A stretch of DNA of 64,000 nucleotides from Parabacteroides sp. FAFU027 (lineage in GTDB: Bacteria > Bacteroidota > Bacteroidia > Bacteroidales > UBA7332): assembly GCF_022808675.1 (NCBI RefSeq), contig NZ_JAKZKV010000012.1, positions 1 to 64,000 of the forward strand, written 5' to 3'. The notes beneath the pieces were generated by a model. It was not told where the DNA came from and ran no database searches. It saw nothing but the letters and a program-made list of their open reading frames with translations. Both the position numbers and the translations under genes were made by a program. Below, one piece after another: positions 35,915 through 45,705 of the stretch. Numbering within the stretch: position 1 is the first letter of the stretch; each line of letters opens with the position of its first letter.

Positions 35915-36990
35915 CTATCGAGAAAGAATTACAGCAAATTTGTCTTTTAATTTAAGAAAAGGTCGTTCAAGCAATTCAAAAGATACAACAGATATCATTA
36001 TTGTTATTAATAATGCCACAAAAAACTCTACCCCCCATACCCGTGGTAAATTGTACTTCTCAAAAAATACATTTACGTATGCGATTACTATAATATGAAA
36101 AATATATAACCCATATGATATTTTTCCGAGATAGCTTAAGAGTCTGTTTCTAAAGAATTTACTCCATAAACCTTTGTCATTAATTATAAAATCTACAATC
36201 AACCAAAATCCTAATGCAATTAAGATGTAAAGATATAAATTACTCATCCCGGAGCTCATTCGATTAGGCAAAAAGACAAGCGAACAAACGCATAATAAGC
36301 CTATGCAAAGTTGAACTCCTCCATAAATTTTGGTTGTAATATTATCAATAAATCCTAGCCCCATTATAATCCCAATGAAGAATGCATCAAAATGAAGTGG
36401 AGAAGTATATATAAATGGATATTTTTGATCTGAGAAGAAAAACCGACTAAGTAGAATAAATAAATATAGCCCAACAAGCATAAACTTAGACTTCCTCCTA
36501 TAATTTAGCATTAAAGGAATAATAAATGGTAATGCTAAATAAAACTGCTCTTCCATTGAGATTGTCCATAAATGATTGGAAGCTGGTATAAAGTTATAGC
36601 CGTTAAACATCGAAAGTATATTGTCATTAAAGAAAATCAATCCAAGAATACGATAAAGTAGGCCTCCATTTGCATTAGGTTTAAACAGCACAAAATACAC
36701 ACCTATTATGTATGATATATATATATAAAATAAAGAGGCCAGATACGGAGTACTCTCCGTATAAAGAAAAAACGGATATTAATATTGTTCTTTTCACTAT
36801 ATTCTCGCCTCAACAAATATGTCAATAAAAAAGCGCTTAATAGAAAAAACAAATCAACTCCCACCCAACCAAATTCATGAAGGTATTTAAAAAACACATT
36901 CTCAGACACTCTAAAATGATGAATAAAAACCAGTAAAAACGCAAAGAACCGTAACCCGTCTACTTCAGGCAAATAAAACCGAACACCCAT
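35915..36990 (-). pseudogene. Acyltransferase family 3 gene split at an (AT)6 tract
   Basis: An OafA/YrhL-like integral membrane acyltransferase that would add acetyl groups to the polysaccharide. Residues 1-95 (from the ATG at 36990) start EVDGLRFFAFLLVFIHHF, containing the Arg and His of the acyltransferase-3 motif, and run into a stop at 36706. The rest continues in another frame from GVYFVLFKPNANGG through SNHLWTISMEEQFYL, then eight or so more membrane spans. The frame changes at (AT)6, positions 36715-36726: with five AT units the two parts would read as one protein. It could be a phase-variable gene in the off state, a real pseudogene or a sequencing artefact. Confidence 0.75.
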
Positions 36991-36994
36991 CACT

Positions 36995-38149
36995 TCAAAT
37001 ATTAATATACTTTCTCACTAACCTTGTTAAAACATTAAACAGATACGGTTGATCTAACCGACTACCATATATTTTCTCCCGATGCTTAATCCTACATGGA
37101 TATTTGGCTACTCTATATATAAATGACAGGTATTCTTGTGCATTATGTTTTGGGTCAAACAATGACTGTGTTTTTACCTGACACAGTTTTCCCATTTGAG
37201 ATAAAAGCTCTCTTTGATTATGAATTTGTTCAATAACATTTACATAAGCAATGTAATCATCTAAGGGAAAACGATAACCTGTTATTCCATGCTCTACTAA
37301 TTCGGGAATTCCACTTGGTAAATCACTCAACAAGGGCACCAAACCGGCTTTCATACATTCAACAAGTGAAACAGGAAATCCCTCAGCATGGGATGGTAAT
37401 AAAAACAGATCGTATTGTCTGAGTCGGGACAATAATACAGAATTCTCTATTTGGCCTAAGAAATTTACATTTTTAGCTTCATTCCATGCTGAACGGTCCA
37501 CATTTTGGTCATTTCCGACTATCCCCCATTCAACAAACACTCCTTTTTGTTTCAATTCCGCATTAATTAACGGTAATATATGATATCCTTTATCCTTTGT
37601 CAAACGCCCTATAAACAAACACCTAAGCTTATTACCATAATTATATTCCTGCTTAGAAGGAACTGAAGGGATAGGATGTCGTAAGTGTACTATATCCAAA
37701 GACCTATCAGATAAACTTTCTTGAAGTTTCAACTGAATACATTCGCTCACACAAATAAATGCGTCGATAATCTTTTGGTGTTTAATCGCTAAATCATAAT
37801 AATAGTCGTAATCACCATGCAATATAAAGATCACTTTATTTTGCAACCCTAGATTTGAAACGACACCGAGTTCAAGCCAGTCATTGGCAACTATTATATC
37901 TGTTGAATCTATTAACCGCTTAAAACGCCTGGCAATATAATAAAAATTATCACCTTTATTATATTCGAATCTGACAAATCCAGCTTGAATAGAAAGATCC
38001 GGTTTAATCCGACTACCCTCAGCTACGTTATGTAGATTAGCTGCTAAAATAATTTTAATTCCCGAGTCAAAGTTCCCATATTTAACAATATTCTTCACAA
38101 CTGAATAGACACCACCGTCTATATCATTCAAACAAAAAACTACCCCCAT
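36995..38149 (-). CDS. Family 4 glycosyltransferase
   Basis: A 384-residue GT-B glycosyltransferase. LRCLFIGRLTKDKGYHILPLI opens the donor domain and PSHAEGFPVSLVECMKAGLVPL (about 285-306) contains the Glu-x7-Glu pair; LPSGIPELVEHGITGYRFP is the usual follow-on. The N-terminus, MGVVFCLNDIDGGVYSVV, is shortish but has the expected glycine-rich loop. AT-rich. Confidence 0.86.
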   Translation of the reverse strand: MGVVFCLNDIDGGVYSVVKNIVKYGNFDSGIKIILAANLHNVAEGSRIKPDLSIQAGFVRFEYNKGDNFYYIARRFKRLIDSTDIIVANDWLELGVVSNLGLQNKVIFILHGDYDYYYDLAIKHQKIIDAFICVSECIQLKLQESLSDRSLDIVHLRHPIPSVPSKQEYNYGNKLRCLFIGRLTKDKGYHILPLINAELKQKGVFVEWGIVGNDQNVDRSAWNEAKNVNFLGQIENSVLLSRLRQYDLFLLPSHAEGFPVSLVECMKAGLVPLLSDLPSGIPELVEHGITGYRFPLDDYIAYVNVIEQIHNQRELLSQMGKLCQVKTQSLFDPKHNAQEYLSFIYRVAKYPCRIKHREKIYGSRLDQPYLFNVLTRLVRKYINI

Positions 38150-38156
38150 ATATTAT

Positions 38157-39356
38157 TTAATTATATGCAGATAAAACCCGATTAAAAAATAAATCCGACT
38201 GCATTTTTCGAATATTGCCCATACCATTTTTTGAAAATGTAGCTTGTAAAGATGCGTTGGAAATCAACTTATTTACTTGATGTGCAATATCTATAGATTT
38301 TAAAGGGTTGAACAATAAACCACTTTTTCCATCCTCTATTATTTCTTTGAATCCACCGACATCTGAAGCAACAACAGGACAACCATTAGCCATAGCCTCA
38401 AGCACTACCGTTGGATAATTCTCCCATAAGCTTGGGAACACAGAAACAGTTGCAGTCTTAAAGAGATTATCAACGCTATTTCTATCCAGCACACCTACGA
38501 AATCTATTTTATCCAGACAATCCTCCAAAGCATTTATCATATACGCTTTAACACTCATTCCCAGATATGGATCATATTCATCTCTACCTACAATCTTTAT
38601 CCGATACTCAGGATTTTTCTTAATGATGAGTGGAATAGAATTTGTTAACCCGATCATTCCTTTTAATACAGTCAATTTACCCACAAACAATACAACTTTT
38701 TCTCTATTTACAAGCTCGTCTTGATCCTTTTTTTCAAGAAGATAAGGATTGGGTACAATCTCTATCTGATGCGAATTAATTCCCCAATAACGTACAACCC
38801 ATTTTTTCAATGCCATAGATGGACTAATAAGTTTATCAGCCAACTGACATATTTTAAACTCATCATTTTCGCGTCTATTCTTGTCTGTTAAAGCCCAATA
38901 ACCTAAGTCAATCCGGCCTCTCAACAATCCGCCTAGTACAAAACGCAGTTTATCTTTTACCGGTTGATAAGTTCGGCTAATTTTCGTAATTAAAACCCCA
39001 GGTGAATGTAACTTAACGATCAATGGTATTTCTGGAAAGTTCTGTTTTATCTTTAATGCACAAGCTCCTACTTCCGGACTTTCCATTAGATCAAATCCTA
39101 TCTCATCATGTATTTTTGCAAATACCGATAAGACATTAGGACTAAATTCATCTGTCGTAGTAGCATAAACTAAATGATTGGTACAAAATTCACGCGAAAC
39201 AACTCCTTGATTCTCTATTTTAGATGTCGCTGAAAAAACGTGAACATCAAATCCAGACATTGAAAGCAATGAGCTTAAATGAAAAATGTAACTACCGATT
39301 CCACCAGTGGCCATTTCCGGCGGAAACTCAAAACTAATAAGAGCTATTTTTTTCAT
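38157..39356 (-). CDS. Family 4 glycosyltransferase
   Basis: A 399-residue GT-B glycosyltransferase. SFEFPPEMATGGIGSYIFHLS forms the N-terminal glycine-rich loop; VVLFVGKLTVLKGMIGL begins the donor domain; PSLWENYPTVVLEAMANGCPVVASD (about 313-337) carries the Glu-x7-Glu pair. Start overlaps the upstream gene by four bases (39353-39356). AT-rich and part of the central block. Confidence 0.88.
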   Translation of the reverse strand: MKKIALISFEFPPEMATGGIGSYIFHLSSLLSMSGFDVHVFSATSKIENQGVVSREFCTNHLVYATTTDEFSPNVLSVFAKIHDEIGFDLMESPEVGACALKIKQNFPEIPLIVKLHSPGVLITKISRTYQPVKDKLRFVLGGLLRGRIDLGYWALTDKNRRENDEFKICQLADKLISPSMALKKWVVRYWGINSHQIEIVPNPYLLEKKDQDELVNREKVVLFVGKLTVLKGMIGLTNSIPLIIKKNPEYRIKIVGRDEYDPYLGMSVKAYMINALEDCLDKIDFVGVLDRNSVDNLFKTATVSVFPSLWENYPTVVLEAMANGCPVVASDVGGFKEIIEDGKSGLLFNPLKSIDIAHQVNKLISNASLQATFSKNGMGNIRKMQSDLFFNRVLSAYN

Positions 39357-40195
39357 TTATAAATCAGTCTTTGAAATTTACGTATCTGACGCTTAATTAA
39401 ATTCATTTGAGTCATTTCAAAAACCTGACGATTCGACCACCCCTCCCATTCATGAGAAAACATGATCTGATGCTTATCTTCTATTCTCTTAAAACTATCT
39501 CGAAGACGATCATTATTATATCGCTCTAAAACTGCCTGTTGATCTGTTTTGCGTCTTAAATACTTATGGTCATGTACTAGTTCTAACCCAGACATGTGAG
39601 CTACTTTTAGATTAATCTTCGCTTTTAAAGCTCTGATTGCAAACTCATAATCCTCAAAAGCAAAAATCTGATCATCAAAATCACCTAATTCTTCTAAAAC
39701 CGAACGATGAAGAACTGTAGCTCCTGATGGAAAATAATTAGTAGATTGTGGTAAAGTGTTTTCTACAAACTTCACTTTATCATTTTCAATAGAGATAGAT
39801 GGGTGGTTACAATATTGACCTTCATAAACATTAAAAAGCTTCGGACAAATAATCCGCTCTGTCGGGTTCTTGTCAATGTATTCCAATAATAAATCATACC
39901 ATTTAGTCCTTGGGTGAATAGTGATATCATTATCAACCAAAAACAACCATTCTTCTGAAGTTTGTCCAATTAAATAATTCCGACCTTTAGCCGGACCCAG
40001 ATTTATTTCAGAATGGAGATATACTATATTTTCTATCCCCGAAGTTTTCCTTTTTAAAGTTTGCCAATTTGATAAAGATGAGCCATTATTTAGTACATAT
40101 ATTTTCACCCGGGGATGAGCAAAACTTTTTATGCATTGTATAGTTTGAGCAGTCTTTTCAAAAAACAGGATCAAAACAGCTAATTTAGTATCCAT
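39353..40195 (-). CDS. Family 2 glycosyltransferase
   Basis: A 280-residue GT-A glycosyltransferase, rhamnosyltransferase-like in general form. It opens KLAVLILFFEKTAQTIQCI, has the metal-binding FLVDNDI (about 90-96), YFPSGATVLHRSVLEELGDFDD and FAFEDYEFAIRALKA with the likely catalytic Asp. The gene is within the AT-rich block and overlaps its downstream neighbour by four bases. Sugar unknown. Confidence 0.83.
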   Translation of the reverse strand: MDTKLAVLILFFEKTAQTIQCIKSFAHPRVKIYVLNNGSSLSNWQTLKRKTSGIENIVYLHSEINLGPAKGRNYLIGQTSEEWLFLVDNDITIHPRTKWYDLLLEYIDKNPTERIICPKLFNVYEGQYCNHPSISIENDKVKFVENTLPQSTNYFPSGATVLHRSVLEELGDFDDQIFAFEDYEFAIRALKAKINLKVAHMSGLELVHDHKYLRRKTDQQAVLERYNNDRLRDSFKRIEDKHQIMFSHEWEGWSNRQVFEMTQMNLIKRQIRKFQRLIYK

Positions 40196-40199
40196 CTAT

Positions 40200-41138
40200 T
40201 TAGTTCTTAATCTTAAAAAGGAGCAATCGAAAAACATTATGAATAAAACTTCCACCAATCAGTTTTTTGTTTCGATTAGCCAGCTGCAAAATATTAGTGA
40301 AGCTCATTGGGTAGTTGCTGCTTTTATACTCAAAGAATAAATGCTGTATTATACAATCTATAAAATGATTCAGGGAACTTTCTTTATTTAATTTAGCAAC
40401 AAACTGATAATCACCCAATAAACAATTAAGCATCTTATATTTCGCATCAAACTTTTCATACAGATAATCAGCTTGGTTATTTGAAATATTCAATACACTC
40501 TGTCTCAGACTCACACTTGCTCCTCCTAATGTTACAATATCATAGTCATACGACAAATTAACCCACAAAAGATCATCACTGCCCCAAGCCAAAGGTAAAT
40601 CATAAAACCCTCCAACTTCAAGATATTTTGATTTTGAAAATATGTATTCAGCTAAAGTACTATTCCGGTTAAAGCTTAGTTTATTAAATACAAACTGGAT
40701 GTTAGTCTCTAAACGAGGACTTTGAGGTAAAACACGAATGATTTCATTTTTCTCATTAATATGTCTTGTATTGAACCTATATAAGTAAGACTGGTCAGAA
40801 GTAGTCCTTATTTCATTCATAAATTCTTCGACACAATTATTATCCGGTACGTCATCGTCCGGTAAAAGCCAAATCCAGGATTCTATTTTACTTAACTCTA
40901 TACTTCGAGTCCAGTGGCTGGGTAAGGAAACTCCGCCTAAATTTGTCTCAAATCTGCAATAGGATATATTTAACCGTGACCTAAACGTCTCAACTATCGA
41001 ATTAATATCATCAGGACTACAATCGTCTCCAATATATACATTGAAATCTTTGCAGGTCTGTTCACTGAGAGCGTCTAAAGTTTGGGGAAGATACGCCCCT
41101 TTGTAGGCTGGAATTACAATAGCCAATGTATCATTCAT
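40200..41138 (-). CDS. Family 2 glycosyltransferase
   Basis: A 312-residue GT-A glycosyltransferase from the ATG at 41138 (MNDTLAIVIPAYKG); a longer frame to a GTG at 41162 overlaps the next gene and is rejected. NVYIGDDCSPDD and WLLPDDDVPDN hold the nucleotide and metal sites, and the GGFYDLPLAWGSDDLLWVNLS segment has the later acidic residues. A gap of four bases separates it from the upstream gene. Confidence 0.84.
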   Translation of the reverse strand: MNDTLAIVIPAYKGAYLPQTLDALSEQTCKDFNVYIGDDCSPDDINSIVETFRSRLNISYCRFETNLGGVSLPSHWTRSIELSKIESWIWLLPDDDVPDNNCVEEFMNEIRTTSDQSYLYRFNTRHINEKNEIIRVLPQSPRLETNIQFVFNKLSFNRNSTLAEYIFSKSKYLEVGGFYDLPLAWGSDDLLWVNLSYDYDIVTLGGASVSLRQSVLNISNNQADYLYEKFDAKYKMLNCLLGDYQFVAKLNKESSLNHFIDCIIQHLFFEYKSSNYPMSFTNILQLANRNKKLIGGSFIHNVFRLLLFKIKN

Positions 41139-41142
41139 CGTT

Positions 41143-41913
41143 TTAATACTTAGCAGTTTCACCTTTGAGCTGAGCGGTCCAACTACTCACATTTGTAGCA
41201 TGATCAATATAATATTTATCTTCATCTGACAGCTCTTCTGGATTAATATACCAGGGTAAGTGCCTGCAAACATACTCCCCACCTGTTCTCAATGCGTTCA
41301 TCATTGCAGGATCTCCTGAACTATTTTCACGATACAGGGCAAATGTTGTATCAATTGGTGCTTTATAAACATTACCCTCTACTTTTTCTTCCCAAAATTT
41401 CCTCTCCCAATTTGTAACCTTTTCTTTATTTGGATAAGTATCAGGAATATCATCAATTTTCAAACCAAACCCTACCTTATCCACTTCAATATATCTATCT
41501 AACAACAGATTAAAATAATGCAAAAAGTCATCAGGACATTTATCTATGGCTACAACATCGGGATCTGTAATAACAAATCGTTGATTTTTAAACAACATTG
41601 GAATTTGCGTTTGCCAATAAGCTGTATGACCTAAATTCTTATCTAGTCTAAAAACAATGTGCTTTGTTTTTTTGTAAAATTCGAGTAAGGGGGGATAGGT
41701 AGATGCATTATCAAGAATATAAATCCGCTCAAAACCAGCGTCCTCTAACCACTTCAATTGCATCAACAAGCATTCTAGTCGGTTATAATTGTTTATAATA
41801 ATAGGTATTTGTCTTGCACCAAATACTTTCACCATAGAACAATATATCTTAGCATATAACCGAAAAGCAAAATTTGAACGACATTTAAATCCTGTGTCTA
41901 TATTTACAATCAT
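41143..41913 (-). CDS. GT-A family glycosyltransferase
   Basis: A 256-residue putative glycosyltransferase of a GT2-like group. The core starts IPIIINNYNRLECLLMQLKWLEDAGF, with YILDNAST and VITDPDVVAIDKCPDDF as nucleotide and metal sites. The first 26 residues overlap the upstream gene by 29 bases and are not typical of the family, so an internal ATG at 41835 (MVKVFGARQ) is a good alternative start. Substrate unknown. Confidence 0.77.
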   Translation of the reverse strand: MIVNIDTGFKCRSNFAFRLYAKIYCSMVKVFGARQIPIIINNYNRLECLLMQLKWLEDAGFERIYILDNASTYPPLLEFYKKTKHIVFRLDKNLGHTAYWQTQIPMLFKNQRFVITDPDVVAIDKCPDDFLHYFNLLLDRYIEVDKVGFGLKIDDIPDTYPNKEKVTNWERKFWEEKVEGNVYKAPIDTTFALYRENSSGDPAMMNALRTGGEYVCRHLPWYINPEELSDEDKYYIDHATNVSSWTAQLKGETAKY

Positions 41914-42820
41914 TCTTTCGAAGATAAAGCATTTTTACTTTCTTTTTGAGCAGAAGAAACGCAAAGCCCAATTGAAGACTTCTCAACATAAACACCTGTA
42001 TTTTAAAAAAATACACAATCTTTCCCACTACTGAAATATTATGACCACAATATTGTTCAAACATTTGAATCAGCCTTTTCTTTATCGAATATCGATATAC
42101 GGGGAATTCTTCGAAAAGAACTGTCATTGTGTTTAAAGAACGATTGTACTTCTGGTGCAAACTGGTTTTACTCCATACCCCCCCGTCATGATGTCTATAT
42201 ACCGAATCTTTAATATCTGAATGAAAGTAAGCACCTTTATTTGTTTGATTTGCCAACCAACAAAAAAGATAAGTATCTCCATTAAAGACTCTTTTAAACG
42301 ATTCTGGCAGTTCCTTTTTCAAGTTTCTAAACACTACAGTTTGAGTCGGAATAATTTTCCCTAAGAAAATATCATCGGGTGATAAATTGCCAGTTTCAGT
42401 TAATACTTTTCCATAAAACTGATCACCTTTGAGAATCATTGAATTGTGATAACTTATCACATATATTTGATTTGCCTCTAAAAAATCAATCTGCTTTTGC
42501 AACTTTAATTCATCGGTCCAATAGTCATCGCCTTCACATAAGGCAATGTACTTCCCCTTTGATTCCATGATAGTTTCAGTAAAATTTCCCATTACTCCCA
42601 AATTGCTATCAGGTAGTAATAATCGAATAATTTGAGGATATTTATCCTGATATTCAATACAAATTCTACGTGTATCGTCTGTACTGCAATCTTCCCCAAT
42701 AATCAATTCTATTGGAAAGTTGCACTTTTGTGACACGATGCTTTCTATCGCTTGAGTGATATATTTTTCGTGATTGTAGGTTATCATACAAACACTTACG
42801 ATTGGCTTATCTGTTTTCAT
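41885..42820 (-). CDS. Family 2 glycosyltransferase
   Basis: A 311-residue GT-A glycosyltransferase. PIVSVCMITYNHEKYITQAI, ELIIGEDCSTDDT and YIALCEGDDYWTDE (metal-binding Asp-Asp) are the standard motifs of the EGDDYW subgroup, common in Bacteroidota polysaccharide loci. C-terminal residues about 245-305 are hydrophobic and basic and may touch the membrane. The stop overlaps the next gene downstream. Confidence 0.86.
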   Translation of the reverse strand: MKTDKPIVSVCMITYNHEKYITQAIESIVSQKCNFPIELIIGEDCSTDDTRRICIEYQDKYPQIIRLLLPDSNLGVMGNFTETIMESKGKYIALCEGDDYWTDELKLQKQIDFLEANQIYVISYHNSMILKGDQFYGKVLTETGNLSPDDIFLGKIIPTQTVVFRNLKKELPESFKRVFNGDTYLFCWLANQTNKGAYFHSDIKDSVYRHHDGGVWSKTSLHQKYNRSLNTMTVLFEEFPVYRYSIKKRLIQMFEQYCGHNISVVGKIVYFFKIQVFMLRSLQLGFAFLLLKKKVKMLYLRKNDCKYRHRI

Positions 42821-43357
42821 CTACAGTCGGGTTAAAAGATTCTTTGATCTTTCTTTTATTCTCCTCACTGGAATCCCAACATAGATCCCCCAGGAGGAAA
42901 GTGAATTTTTCACTAATGACATAGCTCCAATCACAACACCTTCTTCAATAGTCAAACTAGGAAAAATCACTGAACCTGAACCAACTTGAACAAATTTATC
43001 TAATAAAACCTTACCTCCAACCACTTTCGTCTTCGATTTTTCAACCATCGGATTCACTAAATACTCTCCAGAAAAATCATCCATTGCAGAAAAAATAGTA
43101 CAACGAGGTGATAGTCCCGAAAAATCTCTTATTTCAACGCCATAGGCACCATAAATGGCAGAGAAAGCAGAGATATGAATGAATGATCCTAAAGTAATTT
43201 GTCCCGAAAGAATACAAAAATCATCAATCCTCACATTATCTCCTATATTTATTTTTTCCGGACTATATAAGCTGGCTTTACGACTAATTAAAACGTTCTT
43301 TCCAAATGACTTCAACCCTAATTCTAGCAGCTCATTATCACTATAAAATGAATTCAT
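42821..43357 (-). CDS. Hexapeptide-repeat acyltransferase
   Basis: A 178-residue left-handed beta-helix acyltransferase. The coils INIGDNVRIDDFCILSGQITLGSFIHISAFSAIYG (in part) and FVQVGSGSVIFPSLTIEEGVVIGAMSLV show the hexapeptide periodicity; VGIPVRRIKERS closes the domain. It may O- or N-acetylate a sugar, perhaps the amino sugar made by the aminotransferase encoded next to it, since the two genes overlap by four bases (43354-43357). Confidence 0.8.
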   Translation of the reverse strand: MNSFYSDNELLELGLKSFGKNVLISRKASLYSPEKINIGDNVRIDDFCILSGQITLGSFIHISAFSAIYGAYGVEIRDFSGLSPRCTIFSAMDDFSGEYLVNPMVEKSKTKVVGGKVLLDKFVQVGSGSVIFPSLTIEEGVVIGAMSLVKNSLSSWGIYVGIPVRRIKERSKNLLTRL

Positions 43358-44466
43358 ATAATTTCTTTTACTATGCTAACCACCCTATCTAAATCAGGCT
43401 TCGTTAGTTCTGGATAAATAGGCAAACAAATTATTTCTTTTGATATTCGGTTTGCAACAGGTAAGTTATCTTTTGATGCCGATGAAAGTCCTCTGTACGT
43501 TGGAAAATCGCTAATCAAAGGATAAAAATAACGACGCCCCCAAATATTATTTTCTTTTAGTTTCTGATACAACCCATCTCGACTATGTCCATATTTATGT
43601 TCATCCACAAAAATAGGAAAATAGGAATAATTATGAATTACACTAGGATAATCCTGCATAATGGAAATTCCAGGGATATCTTTTAATTCATTTCGATAAT
43701 ACAAGGTAATTCTTTTGCGATTTTCTATTGCATTATCAATATACTTTAAAGACAATAAGCCATATGCAGATTGAAGTTCGTTCATTTTTGCATTAATCCC
43801 CGGAGCAACCACGGTTACTTCATCTGCAAATCCAAAATTTTTCAGGTAATCAATACGCTTCTTGGTCTTCTCATCATGACAAATAATAGCACCTCCTTCT
43901 ATTGTAGAAAAAGTTTTCGTTGCATGAAAACTCAATATGCTCAAATCGCCAAAATTCAGCACCGAAGTTCCGTCTTGCATTACTCCAAAAGCATGAGCTG
44001 CATCATAAATCACTTTTAAACCGTAAGTATCAGCAATCGCTTGAATACGTTTCATATCGCAGGGATTACCATATACATGCACTGGTAAAATAGCCGTAGT
44101 CTTAGGCGTGATCGCTGCTTCTAATTTTTCAGGATCCAGATTACATGTAATAGGGTCAATATCCACAAATACTGGTTTTATATTGTTCCACCAGAGAGAA
44201 TGTGTTGTAGCAACAAAACTATACGGAGTAGTAATCACTTCTCCTGATATATTCAATGTCTGCAAAGCAGAAACAAGAGCTAATGTTCCATTTGAAAAAA
44301 GTGAAATATATTTTACTCCGAGATAATCACATAACGCTTTTTCCAGCTCCTGATGATAATACCCATTATTTGTCAGCCATTTACGCTGCCATATATCCTC
44401 TAAATAAGGAATAAATTCTTCCAAAGGAGGCATTAGAGGTGACGTTACAGTTATTACATTCTCCAT
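43354..44466 (-). CDS. DegT/DnrJ/EryC1 family sugar aminotransferase
   Basis: PLP-dependent transaminase predicted to make an amino-deoxy sugar nucleotide. From the ATG at 44466 (MENVITVTSP) it is 370 residues: FSNGTLALVSALQ (PLP phosphate region), YDAAHAFGV with Asp155, and LSFHATKTFSTIEGGAI with the PLP Lys184. A GTG ten codons upstream (44496) is not needed. With the adjacent acyltransferase it could make an N-acetylated 4-amino or 3-amino-dideoxyhexose, but no dehydratase for a keto-sugar substrate lies in this window. Confidence 0.85.
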   Translation of the reverse strand: MENVITVTSPLMPPLEEFIPYLEDIWQRKWLTNNGYYHQELEKALCDYLGVKYISLFSNGTLALVSALQTLNISGEVITTPYSFVATTHSLWWNNIKPVFVDIDPITCNLDPEKLEAAITPKTTAILPVHVYGNPCDMKRIQAIADTYGLKVIYDAAHAFGVMQDGTSVLNFGDLSILSFHATKTFSTIEGGAIICHDEKTKKRIDYLKNFGFADEVTVVAPGINAKMNELQSAYGLLSLKYIDNAIENRKRITLYYRNELKDIPGISIMQDYPSVIHNYSYFPIFVDEHKYGHSRDGLYQKLKENNIWGRRYFYPLISDFPTYRGLSSASKDNLPVANRISKEIICLPIYPELTKPDLDRVVSIVKEII

Positions 44467-44666
44467 AATCTTTTTAACGACATTGTATTCAACCACTTAT
44501 TCACACAACTAGCAAAAAACATACAAATAACTCTGTTTTATAAATTTCAATTCTGAAATTTTGAGCCAAACCCAGCGCCTAGCCATTTGTTTCTCACTGC
44601 AAATTTCAACTTAAAAACCCAATCCAAAACACACAACTACTGCCAACACATAAACTAGCCTAATAC

Positions 44667-45704
44667 TTACTTAAGCAAAGTATTACTCAACTTACACAGA
44701 ACCAATTTGGCTTTTATTTTGGATTTAAAAAGAGTCGAAATATACAATTTATTTAAAGATTCTAAGATCGAATAATTTTGGCCAATTGAATTGATTTCCT
44801 CTAATTTCACAAAAGACTGCATTGTTTCATTGTATATTTTTGAACGACCATAATTTGAACACGATTTACCTTTAGCTCCTTTAATCTCAATTATATTAAT
44901 TAGAAACCCAAGCAACTTATCCTCCCAATTTAAATATGGATTTTGATAAAACCAAGGTTGAAGAAATTTATCTCTGTATGCGTCAACATTATTATCAAGA
45001 TATATTATCTCTTCAACAGCTCTTTCAATGTCATCCTCACTTCTTATCCAAACTAGAGAATCTGTATTAAAATCGAAATCAACTTTAGGATTACCCCAAT
45101 ATATGGGAATAGATTGGGCACTCATTGGCTCAACTAACTTCTCTGTTGTATATCCAGATACACTAGAGTTCTCAAAAGCAATAGTAAATTTATAGTTTGA
45201 AATAAAATGCAGTTTATTAGCAACTCTATACCCTAGATTATTGTTTAATTCCCCACCACAATCTACATGTTTATACGAATTTAAACGATTCAAAAATCTA
45301 AGACGAATTGGATCTGCATTTACCGAATTTGAATATATAAAATTGCAAAACTTTTTATTAAGCCATTGTTCACTATCAAAAAACTTACTATCCAAATTAC
45401 GAAACTCTTCTCTTATAGCATATAAGGGTAATCGCATATAGCGATCCTCAAACTCAATAAAATGAAAACCTAAAGCATAGTCACATATATTAAAGTCTGG
45501 AACGATATTTTCGCCTGTATAATAAACTTTTATCGAAGAGTTATAATCAAAATGTCTACTTCCGTAGCAAGAAAAAAACAGATATTCAGGATTAACGTTA
45601 TCAATAATCACTTTATATCGTTGGGCGAGTATTTTAAATATAAAATTATTCTCACACTCAAATCCAGGCCAAAAATCGGTAAAAAAAACTCGAACGTCCT
45701 TCAT
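44667..45704 (-). CDS. Family 10 (alpha-1,3-fucosyltransferase-like) glycosyltransferase
   Basis: A 345-residue GT10 protein. VYYTGENIVPD (60-70) and FTIAFENSSVSGYTTEKL (173-190) followed by VEPMSAQSIPIYWGNP are the conserved signature of alpha-1,3/4-fucosyltransferases, including those of Helicobacter and Bacteroides. Donor would be GDP-fucose, but no GDP-fucose synthesis genes are in the window. C-terminal residues 285-345 are low in similarity to the family. 170 bases of AT-rich gap follow to the aminotransferase gene. Very AT-rich. Confidence 0.85.
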   Translation of the reverse strand: MKDVRVFFTDFWPGFECENNFIFKILAQRYKVIIDNVNPEYLFFSCYGSRHFDYNSSIKVYYTGENIVPDFNICDYALGFHFIEFEDRYMRLPLYAIREEFRNLDSKFFDSEQWLNKKFCNFIYSNSVNADPIRLRFLNRLNSYKHVDCGGELNNNLGYRVANKLHFISNYKFTIAFENSSVSGYTTEKLVEPMSAQSIPIYWGNPKVDFDFNTDSLVWIRSEDDIERAVEEIIYLDNNVDAYRDKFLQPWFYQNPYLNWEDKLLGFLINIIEIKGAKGKSCSNYGRSKIYNETMQSFVKLEEINSIGQNYSILESLNKLYISTLFKSKIKAKLVLCKLSNTLLK

Positions 45705-45705
45705 T

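Noticed and set aside
36706-36993. A separate 95-residue gene
   Set aside because: It is the N-terminal part of an acyltransferase whose remainder lies in another frame; merged into one disrupted gene.
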